Of a DNA stretch of 64,000 nt, positions 51,274 through 59,602 are shown piece by piece. Each line of letters opens with the position of its first letter. The first letter of the stretch is position 1. The translations under genes were made by a program, and so were the position numbers. The stretch covers positions 1-64,000 of the forward strand of contig CAYYQX010000003.1 in assembly GCA_964473455.1 (NCBI GenBank), written 5' to 3'. The DNA is from JALELF01 sp964473455. Its GTDB lineage: Bacteria > Bacillota_I > Bacilli_A > RF39 > UBA660. The notes below the pieces were generated by a model. That model was not told the origin of the DNA and searched no databases. It saw nothing but the letters and a program-made list of their open reading frames with translations.

Positions 51274-51300
51274 TTAGCACTCCACCTTGACAAGTGCTAA
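51274..51300 (+). promoter_or_regulatory. CIRCE element (HrcA operator)
   Basis: TTAGCACTC, nine bases, AAGTGCTAA. It matches the CIRCE consensus TTAGCACTC-N9-GAGTGCTAA except one base (G to A) in the right arm. It covers the -35 of the hsp20 promoter, so HrcA would repress. hrcA itself is not in the window. Confidence 0.92.
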
Positions 51301-51315
51301 AAATGGTGGTAAAAT
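51287..51315 (+). promoter_or_regulatory. hsp20 promoter
   Basis: TTGACA (51287-51292), 17-base spacer, TAAAAT (51310-51315). The -35 falls in the CIRCE spacer and right arm. Confidence 0.9.
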
Positions 51316-51345
51316 TATATGTGTTAAATAGAAAGGAGGGATGAT

Positions 51346-51711
51346 ATGTTACCAAGTATTTTTGATGATATGTTTTTACGAGAAACAGACGAGGAAATGA
51401 AATGCGACATATATGAAAAAGAAAATATGATGTTTGTTGAAATGGATTTGCCTGGTTTTGAAAGAAAAGATATCAACATTGAGTTTTCAAAAGGGAATTT
51501 AACAGTAACGGCTTCAAAGAAGCAAGAAGAAAAAGAAAATAAAAAATACTATAGAAGAGAAAGATCTTTTTATGGTAAGTTTTCTAGAACTTTCTTTGTA
51601 GGAGATATAGAAGAAGAAAAAATTGCAGCCTCTTTTAAAGAAGGGACATTAACAATACAAGTTCCTAAAGAAGAAAAACGCGGAAATAAAAAACTAATTG
51701 AAATAAAATAA
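51346..51711 (+). CDS. Hsp20/alpha-crystallin small heat-shock protein
   Basis: ATP-independent holdase. 121 residues, short N-terminal arm. The alpha-crystallin domain runs from about residue 18 (CDIYEKENMMFVEMDLPGF) to 115, with the family-defining ASFKEGTLTIQVPK near the end and no IXI-type extension beyond EKRGNKKLIEIK (I-E-I may serve). GGAGGGATGAT precedes the ATG. It is the only CIRCE-controlled gene in the window and stands as a single-gene unit. Confidence 0.93.
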   Translation: MLPSIFDDMFLRETDEEMKCDIYEKENMMFVEMDLPGFERKDINIEFSKGNLTVTASKKQEEKENKKYYRRERSFYGKFSRTFFVGDIEEEKIAASFKEGTLTIQVPKEEKRGNKKLIEIK

Positions 51712-51713
51712 GG

Positions 51714-51737
51714 AAACACTTGTAAAAGTGTTTTTTT
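51714..51737 (+). terminator. Intrinsic terminator after hsp20
   Basis: Stem AAACACTT / AAGTGTTT (51714-51721, 51726-51733), loop GTAA, then T's. Confidence 0.88.
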
Positions 51738-51794
51738 ATTTAAATATAATCTGTACTTATTTCTAAAAAAACTAATTTTTATAGTTAATCAACC

Positions 51795-51823
51795 TTTAAT
51801 TTAAGTTTTAAAGATGTTATACT
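51795..51823 (+). promoter_or_regulatory. polC promoter
   Basis: TTTAAT (51795-51800), 17-base spacer, extended -10 TGT then TATACT (51818-51823). The polC RBS AATGGAGGA follows. Confidence 0.6.
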
Positions 51824-51847
51824 TATTTTAAATGGAGGATAAAAACA

Positions 51848-54800
51848 ATGGATAAAAACATAGAAAAATTATTAAGCAAAATAGAATTAGAAAAAGATTT
51901 CCTTCATTACTTTGAAGATGGTTCTATAAAAAGGGTTGTGGCTAGAAAAAATCAACAAACATACACTTTTCATTTGATTCTAAAAGAGACTTTGCCGATT
52001 AATGTTTATAAAATATTTTTAAACAAAATTAAGAAGGCTTTTACTGAATATAATGTAAATATTAGAACTGAAGCTAAAACAAAAAAACATATAGAAGATT
52101 ATATTAATGATTTTTTTGGTTTTGTTAATGCAGATCAAAGCATAAGTATAGAAAATACAAAATTTAAATTAAAAATTTCATCTGTGGACGAGAGTCTAAT
52201 TGATAAAATAAATAAAGAAAAAGATAAACTGAAAGAATTTTTGATTGACACAGGTTTTGAAGAAAAAGAAATAGTTTTAAAACTTGAAAAAAAAATTGTT
52301 GAAACAATAAACTCTGCTATTACAGATGAAGTAATTACAGTATATGAGAAAACAGAAAAAACTTCAAAAAAAGAAGAAAAAAACATCATTTATGGTGAAA
52401 AAATAACAGAAGAACCTGAGATAATAAAAAACGTTATTAGTGAAACAGCCAACATTACAATAGAAGGCTACGTTTTTGATGAAATAGATGTTAGAAAAAC
52501 AAAAACAAACTGGCAAATAATTACAATAAAAGTAAGTGACTATACAGATAGTATTTATATTAAGGTGTTTGTAGATAAAGAAGAATTAGTAAAAAAATTA
52601 CAAAAAAATATAAAAAAAGGCAATTGGTATCTTTTTAAAGGGTCAGTTAAATATGATTCCTATTCAAAAGAACTTGTTTTTAATCCTAAAAGCATTAATA
52701 TTTCAGATAAAAAAGGTGTTTTTAAAGAGGATTTAGCACCTTTAAAAAGAATAGAACTTCACGCTCATACAATGATGAGTCAGATGGACGGTGTAGTTAA
52801 TGTTGAAGCTCTTATAGATAGGGCGATACAATATGGCCATAAAGCTATTGCGATAACTGATCACAACGGCTGTCAATCTTTTCCGGAAGCTTATAGAAAA
52901 ATTACAAAATATAATAAAGGAAAAGAAGAAAAATTTAAAGTTATATATGGTGCGGAACTAACACTAATAGATGACAGTATAGATATTATAAAAAGACCAA
53001 ACAATACAGAATTAATTGAAAATACATATGTTGTTTTTGACTTTGAAACAACTGGTTTTAATGCGGGAAATGGAGACACTGTTATTGAAATTGGAGCTGT
53101 AAAGCTTTTCAAAGGGAAAATAATAGATAAATTTTCAGAATTAATTAATCCGGGAAGAAAGCTTCCAAAAAAAATAACAGAAATAACAGGTATAACTGAT
53201 GCGATGCTAGATGGGAAAGATGACGAAAAAACAGTTATGCAAAGATTTATAGAGTGGTTTAAAGACTTACCGATGATTGCGCATAATGCAAAATTTGATG
53301 TTTCCTTTTTAGAAATGGCATATAAAAAATATAAATTTGGTGAATTTAAAAACACATTAATAGACACGTTAGAACTTTCAAGAGCTTTAGACAAAGAGTT
53401 TTCAAGGCATAGCTTGTCGGCTTTAGTTAAAAGATATAATATTCCTTTTGACGAGAACTCCCATCACAGGGGAGATTATGATGCTGAAGCAACGGCACTT
53501 GTGTTTAATGAAATGATGAAAAAACTATTAGATAGACATTTAAAAACTCTAGATTCGATGGATAAAATTATTGAAAAAGATGAAATTCATAAGTTTGGAG
53601 TAAGTTACCACGTTAATTTGCTGGCTAAGAATAAAGTAGGCCTAAAAAATTTATTCAATCTTATTAGCCTTGCAAATACAAAGTATTTATATAAAACCCC
53701 AAGAATACTAAGAAGTGAAATAAATAGGTTAAGAGAAGGCTTGTTAGTAGGCAGCGGTTGTGCAGATGGAGAAGTTTTTAAAGAAGCGAGAAGTAAATCA
53801 GAAGAAGAAATAGTAGAAATTTTAAATTTTTATGACTATGTTGAAGTACAACCTATTGATTGCTACGATCACTTAGTACAAATGACAGATTTTGAAAATA
53901 AAGCAGAGTTAATAAATCATGTTAACAAAATTATTAAAGTCTGCGAAGAAGCCAAAACTATAGTTGTTGCAACTGGAGATGTTCATCATATTGATCCAGA
54001 AGACAAAATATATAGAAAAATTATTGTTAATCAAAAAGTACCTGGCGGCGGCAGACACCCTTTAGCAAGAGACAACATAAAAGAAATTCCAAGCCTACAT
54101 TTTAGAACAACCGAAGAAATGCTGGATGATTTTGCTTTTTTAGGTGAAATAAAGGCACAAGAACTTGTAATTGACAATCCAAATAAATTAGCTGAAGAAA
54201 TAGACTTTATTGAAGTTATAAGGGATACAAATGGAAAACCATTTGCGCCCATTATAGAAAACAGTGCGGAAATTACCAGAGAATACACAATGAAAAAGGC
54301 CAGAGAACTATATGGTGAAAATCTTCCTTTAATTGTGGAAGAAAGATTAGATAAGGAACTTAAAGGTATAATTGGCGCAAAATATGATGTAATTTATTTA
54401 ATTGCTCAAAAGTTAGTAAAAAAGTCTAATGATGATGGCTATTTAGTTGGTAGTCGTGGTTCTGTTGGGTCTAGTTTTGTTGCTACAATGATGGGAATTA
54501 CTGAAGTTAACCCCTTGCCACCACACTATATATGTGGAAAGTGTCAGCACAGTGAGTTTGAAGATGACAAAGGCACTTTATTATCTGAAAGTTATCTTTC
54601 CGGCTATGATTTACCTAATAAAAAATGTCCTAAGTGTGGAGAAAACATGGGGAAAGAAGGGAATGATTTACCTTTTGCAACCTTTTTAGGATTTAATGCC
54701 GATAAAGTTCCAGATATTGATCTTAATTTTTCTGATTTAAATCAAGCCGCAACACACGATTATACAAAAGAATTATTTGGAGAAGATAAAGTTTATAGAG

Positions 54801-56155
54801 CGGGAACAATCGGTACTGTCGCAGACAAAACTGCTTTTGGATTTGTTAAAGGCTACTGTGAAGATAAAGGAATAATGATGAGGGGTGCTGAAATAGAAAG
54901 ACTGGCTATTGGATGTACGGGGATTAAAAGAACAACAGGTCAACATCCTGGCGGAATTGTTGTTATCCCAAATTATATGGATGTGCTTGACTTTACTCCG
55001 TTCCAATTTCCGGCCGATGACTCTTCTAAGCAATGGAGAACAACTCATTTTGAATATCACAGTTTAGAGGACAATCTTTTAAAATTAGACATATTAGGGC
55101 ATACTGATCCAACACAGCTTAGAATGTTGCAAGACATTACAGGGATTGATGTAACAAAAATTCCTTTTGATGATAAAAAAACAATGGATATATTTCTGTC
55201 ACCAAAGAGCCTTGGGGTTACTAAAGAACAAATAATGTGTGAAACCGGAACATTAGGAGTGCCAGAATTTGGAACTCCATTTACTATAGGAATGCTTGTA
55301 GATACAAAACCAAAATCATTTGCCGCACTTACAAAAATTTCTGGATTGTCTCATGGAATAGACGTGTGGCTAGGAAATGCCCAAGAACTGATAAAAAACA
55401 AGATTGTGCCTTTTTCAAAAGTAATTGGATGTCGTGATGATATAATGATTTATTTAATGGGAAAAGGTCTTGAACCGTTAAAGGCTTTTAAAATAATGGA
55501 ATTTGTTAGAAAAGGCAAAGCAAGCAAAGAACCAGAACAATGGGCCGAATTTAAGAAAATTATGCAAGAAGCAAAAATAGAGGATTGGTATATTGACTCT
55601 TGTGAAAAAATCCAGTATATGTTTCCAAAGGCACATGCGGTTGCTTATGTTATGAGTGCATTTAGAATTGCTTATTTTAAAGTACACTATCCAATTGTTT
55701 ATTATGCCACATATTTTTCAACTAGGTTTTTTGATTTTGATATGGATGTAATGATGAACGGCTATTCTGCAATCAGAAATAAAATAATTGAAATTCAAAA
55801 TAAAGGCTATGAAGCTACAAATAAAGAAACGGCCGTACTTGAAACTTTAAAACTTTCTCTTGAGATGTGCGCAAGAGGATTTGAATTTGGTAACATTGAT
55901 CTTTATAAAAGCCATTCTAAGAATTTTATAATTGATCCAAGTAACGAAAAAATCCTAATACCCCCATTTAGAACAATTGAAGGGTTAGGAGAAACTGTTG
56001 CTGAAAAGATTGTTGAAGAAAGAGAGAAACAGCCATTTTTAAGTATTGAAGATTTAGCAAAGAGAGCAAAAATATCTACAACTGTAATTGATAAGCTAAG
56101 AACAATGAAAGTTTTGGATGCAATGGATGAATCTAGTCAGATGAGTTTATTTTAA
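51848..56155 (+). CDS. polC: DNA polymerase III alpha subunit, PolC type
   Basis: Gram-positive replicative polymerase, 1435 residues, normal for PolC. Order: N-terminal domain (1-190), OB fold (about 200-285), PHP first half (RIELHAHTMMSQMDG, AITDHNGCQSFPEA), inserted DEDDh exonuclease (YVVFDFETTGFNAGNGDTVI, HNAKFDVSFLE, HRGDYDAEATA), PHP second half (VSYHVNLLAKN, GDVHHID), palm with GSRGSVGSS and PDIDLNF, zinc-binding CGKCQH...CPKCG, beta-binding QMSLF at the very C-terminus. All exonuclease carboxylates are present, so it proofreads. Not adjacent to proS or the ispC-rseP set found in Bacillus. Confidence 0.98.
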   Translation: MDKNIEKLLSKIELEKDFLHYFEDGSIKRVVARKNQQTYTFHLILKETLPINVYKIFLNKIKKAFTEYNVNIRTEAKTKKHIEDYINDFFGFVNADQSISIENTKFKLKISSVDESLIDKINKEKDKLKEFLIDTGFEEKEIVLKLEKKIVETINSAITDEVITVYEKTEKTSKKEEKNIIYGEKITEEPEIIKNVISETANITIEGYVFDEIDVRKTKTNWQIITIKVSDYTDSIYIKVFVDKEELVKKLQKNIKKGNWYLFKGSVKYDSYSKELVFNPKSINISDKKGVFKEDLAPLKRIELHAHTMMSQMDGVVNVEALIDRAIQYGHKAIAITDHNGCQSFPEAYRKITKYNKGKEEKFKVIYGAELTLIDDSIDIIKRPNNTELIENTYVVFDFETTGFNAGNGDTVIEIGAVKLFKGKIIDKFSELINPGRKLPKKITEITGITDAMLDGKDDEKTVMQRFIEWFKDLPMIAHNAKFDVSFLEMAYKKYKFGEFKNTLIDTLELSRALDKEFSRHSLSALVKRYNIPFDENSHHRGDYDAEATALVFNEMMKKLLDRHLKTLDSMDKIIEKDEIHKFGVSYHVNLLAKNKVGLKNLFNLISLANTKYLYKTPRILRSEINRLREGLLVGSGCADGEVFKEARSKSEEEIVEILNFYDYVEVQPIDCYDHLVQMTDFENKAELINHVNKIIKVCEEAKTIVVATGDVHHIDPEDKIYRKIIVNQKVPGGGRHPLARDNIKEIPSLHFRTTEEMLDDFAFLGEIKAQELVIDNPNKLAEEIDFIEVIRDTNGKPFAPIIENSAEITREYTMKKARELYGENLPLIVEERLDKELKGIIGAKYDVIYLIAQKLVKKSNDDGYLVGSRGSVGSSFVATMMGITEVNPLPPHYICGKCQHSEFEDDKGTLLSESYLSGYDLPNKKCPKCGENMGKEGNDLPFATFLGFNADKVPDIDLNFSDLNQAATHDYTKELFGEDKVYRAGTIGTVADKTAFGFVKGYCEDKGIMMRGAEIERLAIGCTGIKRTTGQHPGGIVVIPNYMDVLDFTPFQFPADDSSKQWRTTHFEYHSLEDNLLKLDILGHTDPTQLRMLQDITGIDVTKIPFDDKKTMDIFLSPKSLGVTKEQIMCETGTLGVPEFGTPFTIGMLVDTKPKSFAALTKISGLSHGIDVWLGNAQELIKNKIVPFSKVIGCRDDIMIYLMGKGLEPLKAFKIMEFVRKGKASKEPEQWAEFKKIMQEAKIEDWYIDSCEKIQYMFPKAHAVAYVMSAFRIAYFKVHYPIVYYATYFSTRFFDFDMDVMMNGYSAIRNKIIEIQNKGYEATNKETAVLETLKLSLEMCARGFEFGNIDLYKSHSKNFIIDPSNEKILIPPFRTIEGLGETVAEKIVEEREKQPFLSIEDLAKRAKISTTVIDKLRTMKVLDAMDESSQMSLF

Positions 56156-56166
56156 TAAGCAAAACA

Positions 56167-56230
56167 TATCAATATATTGACAGTGCAAGGCTTTTAAGGT
56201 ACAATTTAAGTCGTGTCAACTATATTGATA
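56167..56230. repeat. Inverted repeat flanking the tRNA-Ser promoter
   Basis: TATCAATATATTGACA (56167-56182) and TGTCAACTATATTGATA (56214-56230) are complementary except for one inserted G, separated by 31 bases. The left arm holds the -35 of the tRNA promoter, the right arm is at the transcript start. Reading the right arm backwards gives TTGACA, 17 bases, TAAAAG, a possible opposing promoter. Confidence 0.6.
56177..56205 (+). promoter_or_regulatory. tRNA-Ser promoter
   Basis: TTGACA (56177-56182), 17-base spacer, TACAAT (56200-56205), about 31 bases before the tRNA. Confidence 0.88.
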
Positions 56231-56235
56231 CCTGT

Positions 56236-56326
56236 GGAGTAGTACTCAAGAGGCCGAAGAGGCGCCCCTGCTAAGGGCGTAGGTTGGGAAACTGACGCGA
56301 GAGTTCAAATCTCTCCTACTCCGCCA
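56236..56326 (+). tRNA. tRNA-Ser (anticodon GCU)
   Basis: 91 nt including encoded CCA. Acceptor GGAGTAG / CTACTCC with discriminator G, anticodon stem CGCCC / GGGCG around loop CTGCTAA (anticodon GCT), T arm GAGAGTTCAAATCTCTC, and the long class II variable arm expected of tRNA-Ser. It reads AGC and AGU. Confidence 0.97.
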
Positions 56327-56335
56327 CTTTAAAAG

Positions 56336-56361
56336 AAACAGTTTAAAAAAACTGTTTTTAT
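56336..56361 (+). terminator. Terminator after tRNA-Ser
   Basis: Stem AAACAGTTT / AAACTGTTT (56336-56344, 56349-56357), loop AAAA, then T's. Confidence 0.85.
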
Positions 56362-56379
56362 ATTTAATATATAAAATTT

Positions 56380-56408
56380 TTACAAAAAAATATTAGACAT
56401 GCTATAAT
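56380..56408 (+). promoter_or_regulatory. typA promoter
   Basis: TTACAA (56380-56385), 17-base spacer, TATAAT (56403-56408). Transcript start predicted near 56414, before the AGAGGA RBS of typA. Confidence 0.75.
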
Positions 56409-56433
56409 AGGAAAGTTATTGAAAAGAGGACGT

Positions 56434-58242
56434 ATGACAAACAAAAGAAATATAGCGATAATAGCGCATGTTGATCACGGGAAAACAACCCTTGTTGATC
56501 AGTTATTAAAGGCCGCAGGAACTTTTAGAGAAAATGAGACTGTAGTGGAATGTGCAATGGATTCTAACTCTTTGGAAAGAGAAAGAGGCATTACCATACT
56601 TGCTAAGACAACATCTATTAATTATAAGGGCTTTCACATAAATATTTTAGATACACCAGGTCACGCTGATTTTGGCGGTGAAGTAGAGCGAATAATGAAT
56701 ATGGTTGATGGAGTTTTATTGGTTGTAGATGCTTATGAAGGAACAATGCCACAAACAAAGTTCGTTTTAAAAAAAGCTTTAGAGGCAAAGGTAAAACCTA
56801 TTGTTGTTGTAAATAAAATAGATAAAACTACAGCAAGACCAAAAGAAGTTGTTGATGAAATTTTAGAACTATTTATTGAGTTGGATGCAAATGATGAACA
56901 ACTTGACTTTCCTGTTGTGTACGCATCTGGTTTAGCCGGAACATCTAGTTATTCAGATGATGTTTCAACACAGCAAAAAACAATGGAGCCAATATTAGAT
57001 GCTATAATAAAGCATATTCCTGAGCCACGAGTAAATGAAGGCTCTTTCCAATTTCAACCGGCTTTGCTGGATTACAACGATTTTGTTGGAAGAATAGGAA
57101 TAGGCTTAATAAAAAGAGGAAAAATAAGTGTAAACGATATGGCCTCTTGTATTAGATTAGATGGAAGTATCAAGAAATTTAGAGTTCAGAAAATATTTGG
57201 TTTTATAGGCTTAAAAAGAATAGAACTAAATACAGCAGAAGCAGGAGACATTGTTGCAATTGCAGGCCTTCCTGATATTTATGTTGGTGAAACTATTTGT
57301 GAAGTGGATAAAGAAGAAGCTCTTCCAATCCTTAACATAGATGAGCCAACATTGCAAATGAATTTTGGTGTTAATACGAGTCCGTTTAGTGGTAAAGAAG
57401 GCAATTTATTAACAGCAAGAAAAATTGAAGAAAGACTTGTCAAAGAAGCAGAGAAAGATGTTTCTTTAAGAGTTGTTCCTTTTGATTCTGAAAGTTTTAC
57501 TGTGTCTGGAAGAGGCGAACTTCATTTATCAATTTTAATTGAAACAATGAGAAGAGAAGGCTTTGAATTTCAAGTGTCTAAGCCTAAAATAATAATTAAG
57601 GAAATTAACGGCACAAAATGTGAGCCTTTTGAATTTGTTCAAATTGATGTTTCCGAGGAAAATGTTGGCCCAGTTATTGAGGCTTTAGGTCTTAGAGGCG
57701 GTTCTTTAGAGAACATGGTCAACAATGCAGGTCACGTAAAATTAAAATATACAGTACCTTCGAGGGGGTTAATTGGATTTTCAACAGACTTTATGACTAT
57801 GACCAAAGGATACGGTATATTGAACCATACATTTAAAGAATATTTACCTATGGTAACTTCTATTATTGGTAAAAGAAAGAACGGAGTTTTAGTTTCGATA
57901 GAAAACGGAAAAACAACCGCATATGCGTTAGGAAACTTAGAGGATCGTGGAGTGATGTTTGTTGAACCTGGAGTTGATGTTTATGAGGGAATGATTGTTG
58001 GTGAAAACAATCACGATGATGATTTAGCAGTTAACGTTGTTAAAGGAAAAAATTTAACAAACACCAGAAGTAGTAGTAAAGATCACACAGTTGTTCTTAA
58101 AAGAACAAGAAAAATGAGCTTGGAAGCTTGTTTAGACTATATAAATGATGATGAGCTTGTCGAAGTGACACCAAAAAATTTCAGATTAAGAAAAAAAATA
58201 TTGAATACCGAATTACGTCGCAAGGAAACTGTAAGAAAGTAA
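56434..58242 (+). CDS. typA: Translational GTPase TypA/BipA
   Basis: Ribosome-associated GTPase needed under cold and other stress. About 602 residues. G1 AHVDHGKTTLVDQLL, G2 ERGITI, G3 DTPGHADFGGE, G4 NKID. EF-G-like domains follow, ending with the BipA-specific C-terminal domain (SLEACLDYINDDELVEVTP, RLRKKILN). The ATG at 56434 is chosen over an in-frame ATG at 56419, which lacks an RBS and sits near the transcript start. Confidence 0.96.
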   Translation: MTNKRNIAIIAHVDHGKTTLVDQLLKAAGTFRENETVVECAMDSNSLERERGITILAKTTSINYKGFHINILDTPGHADFGGEVERIMNMVDGVLLVVDAYEGTMPQTKFVLKKALEAKVKPIVVVNKIDKTTARPKEVVDEILELFIELDANDEQLDFPVVYASGLAGTSSYSDDVSTQQKTMEPILDAIIKHIPEPRVNEGSFQFQPALLDYNDFVGRIGIGLIKRGKISVNDMASCIRLDGSIKKFRVQKIFGFIGLKRIELNTAEAGDIVAIAGLPDIYVGETICEVDKEEALPILNIDEPTLQMNFGVNTSPFSGKEGNLLTARKIEERLVKEAEKDVSLRVVPFDSESFTVSGRGELHLSILIETMRREGFEFQVSKPKIIIKEINGTKCEPFEFVQIDVSEENVGPVIEALGLRGGSLENMVNNAGHVKLKYTVPSRGLIGFSTDFMTMTKGYGILNHTFKEYLPMVTSIIGKRKNGVLVSIENGKTTAYALGNLEDRGVMFVEPGVDVYEGMIVGENNHDDDLAVNVVKGKNLTNTRSSSKDHTVVLKRTRKMSLEACLDYINDDELVEVTPKNFRLRKKILNTELRRKETVRK

Positions 58243-58261
58243 TTATTTTATTTGGAAAGTA

Positions 58262-58290
58262 TTGATTTTTTTAGAAAAACATTGTATGCT
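58262..58290 (+). promoter_or_regulatory. spoVG promoter
   Basis: TTGATT (58262-58267), 17-base spacer, TATGCT (58285-58290). In Bacillus spoVG is SigH-driven; the elements here look like sigma-A. Confidence 0.6.
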
Positions 58291-58324
58291 TATTCTATAT
58301 AGGGAATGCTGAAGGAGGAGTCAC

Positions 58325-58582
58325 ATGAAAATCACAGCTGTTACTGTACGCAAAATTGAAAGAGAAAACTCAAGGATGAAGGGAATAGCTTCTGTTACGT
58401 TAGACGATTGTTTTGTTGTTAGAGGCATTAGAATTATTGAAGGTGATAAAGGTCTATTTATCGCAATGCCTAATAGGAAAACAGCAACAGGCGAACCAAA
58501 AGATACAGCTTATCCAATTAATAAAGAGACTCGTGCGATGTTTGAAGAGGAAATATTTGCCGCATATGAAAAAGCCGAATAA
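58325..58582 (+). CDS. spoVG: SpoVG nucleic-acid-binding regulator
   Basis: Conserved small DNA/RNA-binding protein that affects division, wall and virulence genes in Firmicutes including non-sporulators. 85 residues: MKITAVTVRKIERENSRMKG, a GIRIIEGDKGLFIAMPNRK core, and AYPINKETRAMFEE at the end match the family over its full length. GAAGGAGGAG RBS. It does not imply sporulation. Confidence 0.96.
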   Translation: MKITAVTVRKIERENSRMKGIASVTLDDCFVVRGIRIIEGDKGLFIAMPNRKTATGEPKDTAYPINKETRAMFEEEIFAAYEKAE

Positions 58583-58593
58583 AGGCTTTTTTT
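58569..58593 (+). terminator. Intrinsic terminator of spoVG, with the stop codon in its loop
   Basis: Stem AAAAAGCC / GGCTTTTT (58569-58576, 58584-58591), loop of seven bases holding the stop codon, then TT and A/T. Last codons (KAE) make the left arm. Confidence 0.88.
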
Positions 58594-58594
58594 A

Positions 58595-58622
58595 TTGTAT
58601 TTGGATTTTTAAATGATATAAT
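58595..58622 (+). promoter_or_regulatory. Promoter of the DivIC-like gene
   Basis: TTGTAT (58595-58600), 16-base spacer, extended -10 (TGA then TATAAT, 58617-58622). It begins right at the spoVG terminator. Confidence 0.6.
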
Positions 58623-58641
58623 TATTTTAAAGTAGGTACAA

Positions 58642-59037
58642 ATGAAAAAGACAACTTTTAATAGACTAATTATTTTTGGGAGTGCTTCGATAATAATCAT
58701 TGTCTTTTTTATAGTGACTTTAATAAGTTATAGTTTTCAAACTCAAAAGCTCAAGAAAGAGCAATATTCAATTGAAAATAAAATAAAGGATTTGATAGAA
58801 GAAGGAACATATTTTCAAGACGAAATAGTCAAATTAAGTGATATGGATTATCTTGCAAGATATGCTAGAGAAAACTATATGTATTCTAAAAACGGCGAAT
58901 ACATAATAAAGATAAATAAATCGGTTGTTGAAGAAGAAAGCGAAGCAAGCAACAACAGTACAATATATATAATAGTAATTGCTGGTGGAAGTTTGTTAAT
59001 ACTATTAATTGTTTTAAAAAAAATATTCACAAAGTGA
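58642..59037 (+). CDS. DivIC/FtsB-like septum protein with a second membrane segment
   Basis: 131 residues: N-terminal membrane helix (about 9-31), coiled coil (about 32-66, rich in K/E/Q), and the DivIC/FtsB-type motif DMDYLARYARENYMYSKNGEYIIKI (see positions 68-91). In FtsB/DivIC the same region (LARENLGYVKPGE) links to FtsL/FtsQ partners. Unlike the family, residues 107-126 form a second membrane helix after an acidic linker, so the C-terminus would return to the cytoplasm. Assigned as divisome protein by similarity; no ftsL is visible nearby. Convergent with lemA; their ends share a terminator hairpin. Confidence 0.75.
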   Translation: MKKTTFNRLIIFGSASIIIIVFFIVTLISYSFQTQKLKKEQYSIENKIKDLIEEGTYFQDEIVKLSDMDYLARYARENYMYSKNGEYIIKINKSVVEEESEASNNSTIYIIVIAGGSLLILLIVLKKIFTK

Positions 59038-59043
59038 ATATTT
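59021..59043. terminator. Bidirectional terminator shared by the DivIC-like gene and lemA
   Basis: Perfect 10-bp stem AAATATTCAC / GTGAATATTT (59021-59030, 59034-59043), loop AAA. T tract strong on the minus side (eight T), weaker on the plus side. The two stop codons (59035-59037 and 59042-59044) both fall in the right arm region. Confidence 0.85.
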
Positions 59044-59545
59044 ATTCAAAATAACTAACTTGTTTAAATTTGGCAATTTTTGCGATTAAATATTTAGTTA
59101 TTTTTTTTGTGTTTTTATTATATGTTTTAGCAATTTCATTATAATATTTTTTATAAGCGGAAAGCTCTATTTCTGATTTTTCTATTTCTCTTGCTATTTT
59201 TTGATATTCCACGTTGTTTTTAAGATTAACAGTTGTTTTTCCATAAGAATAGAATTCTGTTATACCTAAGGAAATTTGTTTGTCGAAATCAAAATTGTTT
59301 AATTTTTTTGATTTTATTTCTACAATTTCACTTAAAATGTTTTCGGGAGCATTTTCGCAAGCAGAAATTAAAGGAATGGCCTTACTCAAAAGGTCGTACC
59401 TTTTTCTTAAAGAGGCTTCTATTTTGCTTTGAATTTCATTTATTCTAATCATAAAAAAGTTGAATTTATTGCACACTTCAAAAAACCAGATAAGAATAAA
59501 ACAAACAGCAGCTATTAGAATTAATATAGATTTTAATGGTTCCAT
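59042..59545 (-). CDS. lemA: LemA family protein
   Basis: Membrane-anchored helical-bundle protein of unknown biochemical role. 167 residues: N-terminal hydrophobic helix (about 5-25), then the LemA fold starting IRINEIQSKIEASLRKRYDL and ending with KKYYNEIAKTYNKNTKKI and a hydrophobic C-terminal tail with FE. The usual PxLVETVKGY block is changed to SKAIPLISACENAP. It is the only gene right of the origin on the lagging strand, between a DivIC-like gene and pduL. Confidence 0.8.
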   Translation of the reverse strand: MEPLKSILILIAAVCFILIWFFEVCNKFNFFMIRINEIQSKIEASLRKRYDLLSKAIPLISACENAPENILSEIVEIKSKKLNNFDFDKQISLGITEFYSYGKTTVNLKNNVEYQKIAREIEKSEIELSAYKKYYNEIAKTYNKNTKKITKYLIAKIAKFKQVSYFE

Positions 59546-59602
59546 TTTATCACCAAACTAATATTAACATAATTAATTATTAAAGTAAATTTACTATTAA
59601 TA

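Noticed and set aside
58413..58616. Second gene overlapping spoVG in another frame
   Set aside because: No plausible RBS, and the spoVG frame is conserved over its whole length; the terminator lies within the proposed gene.
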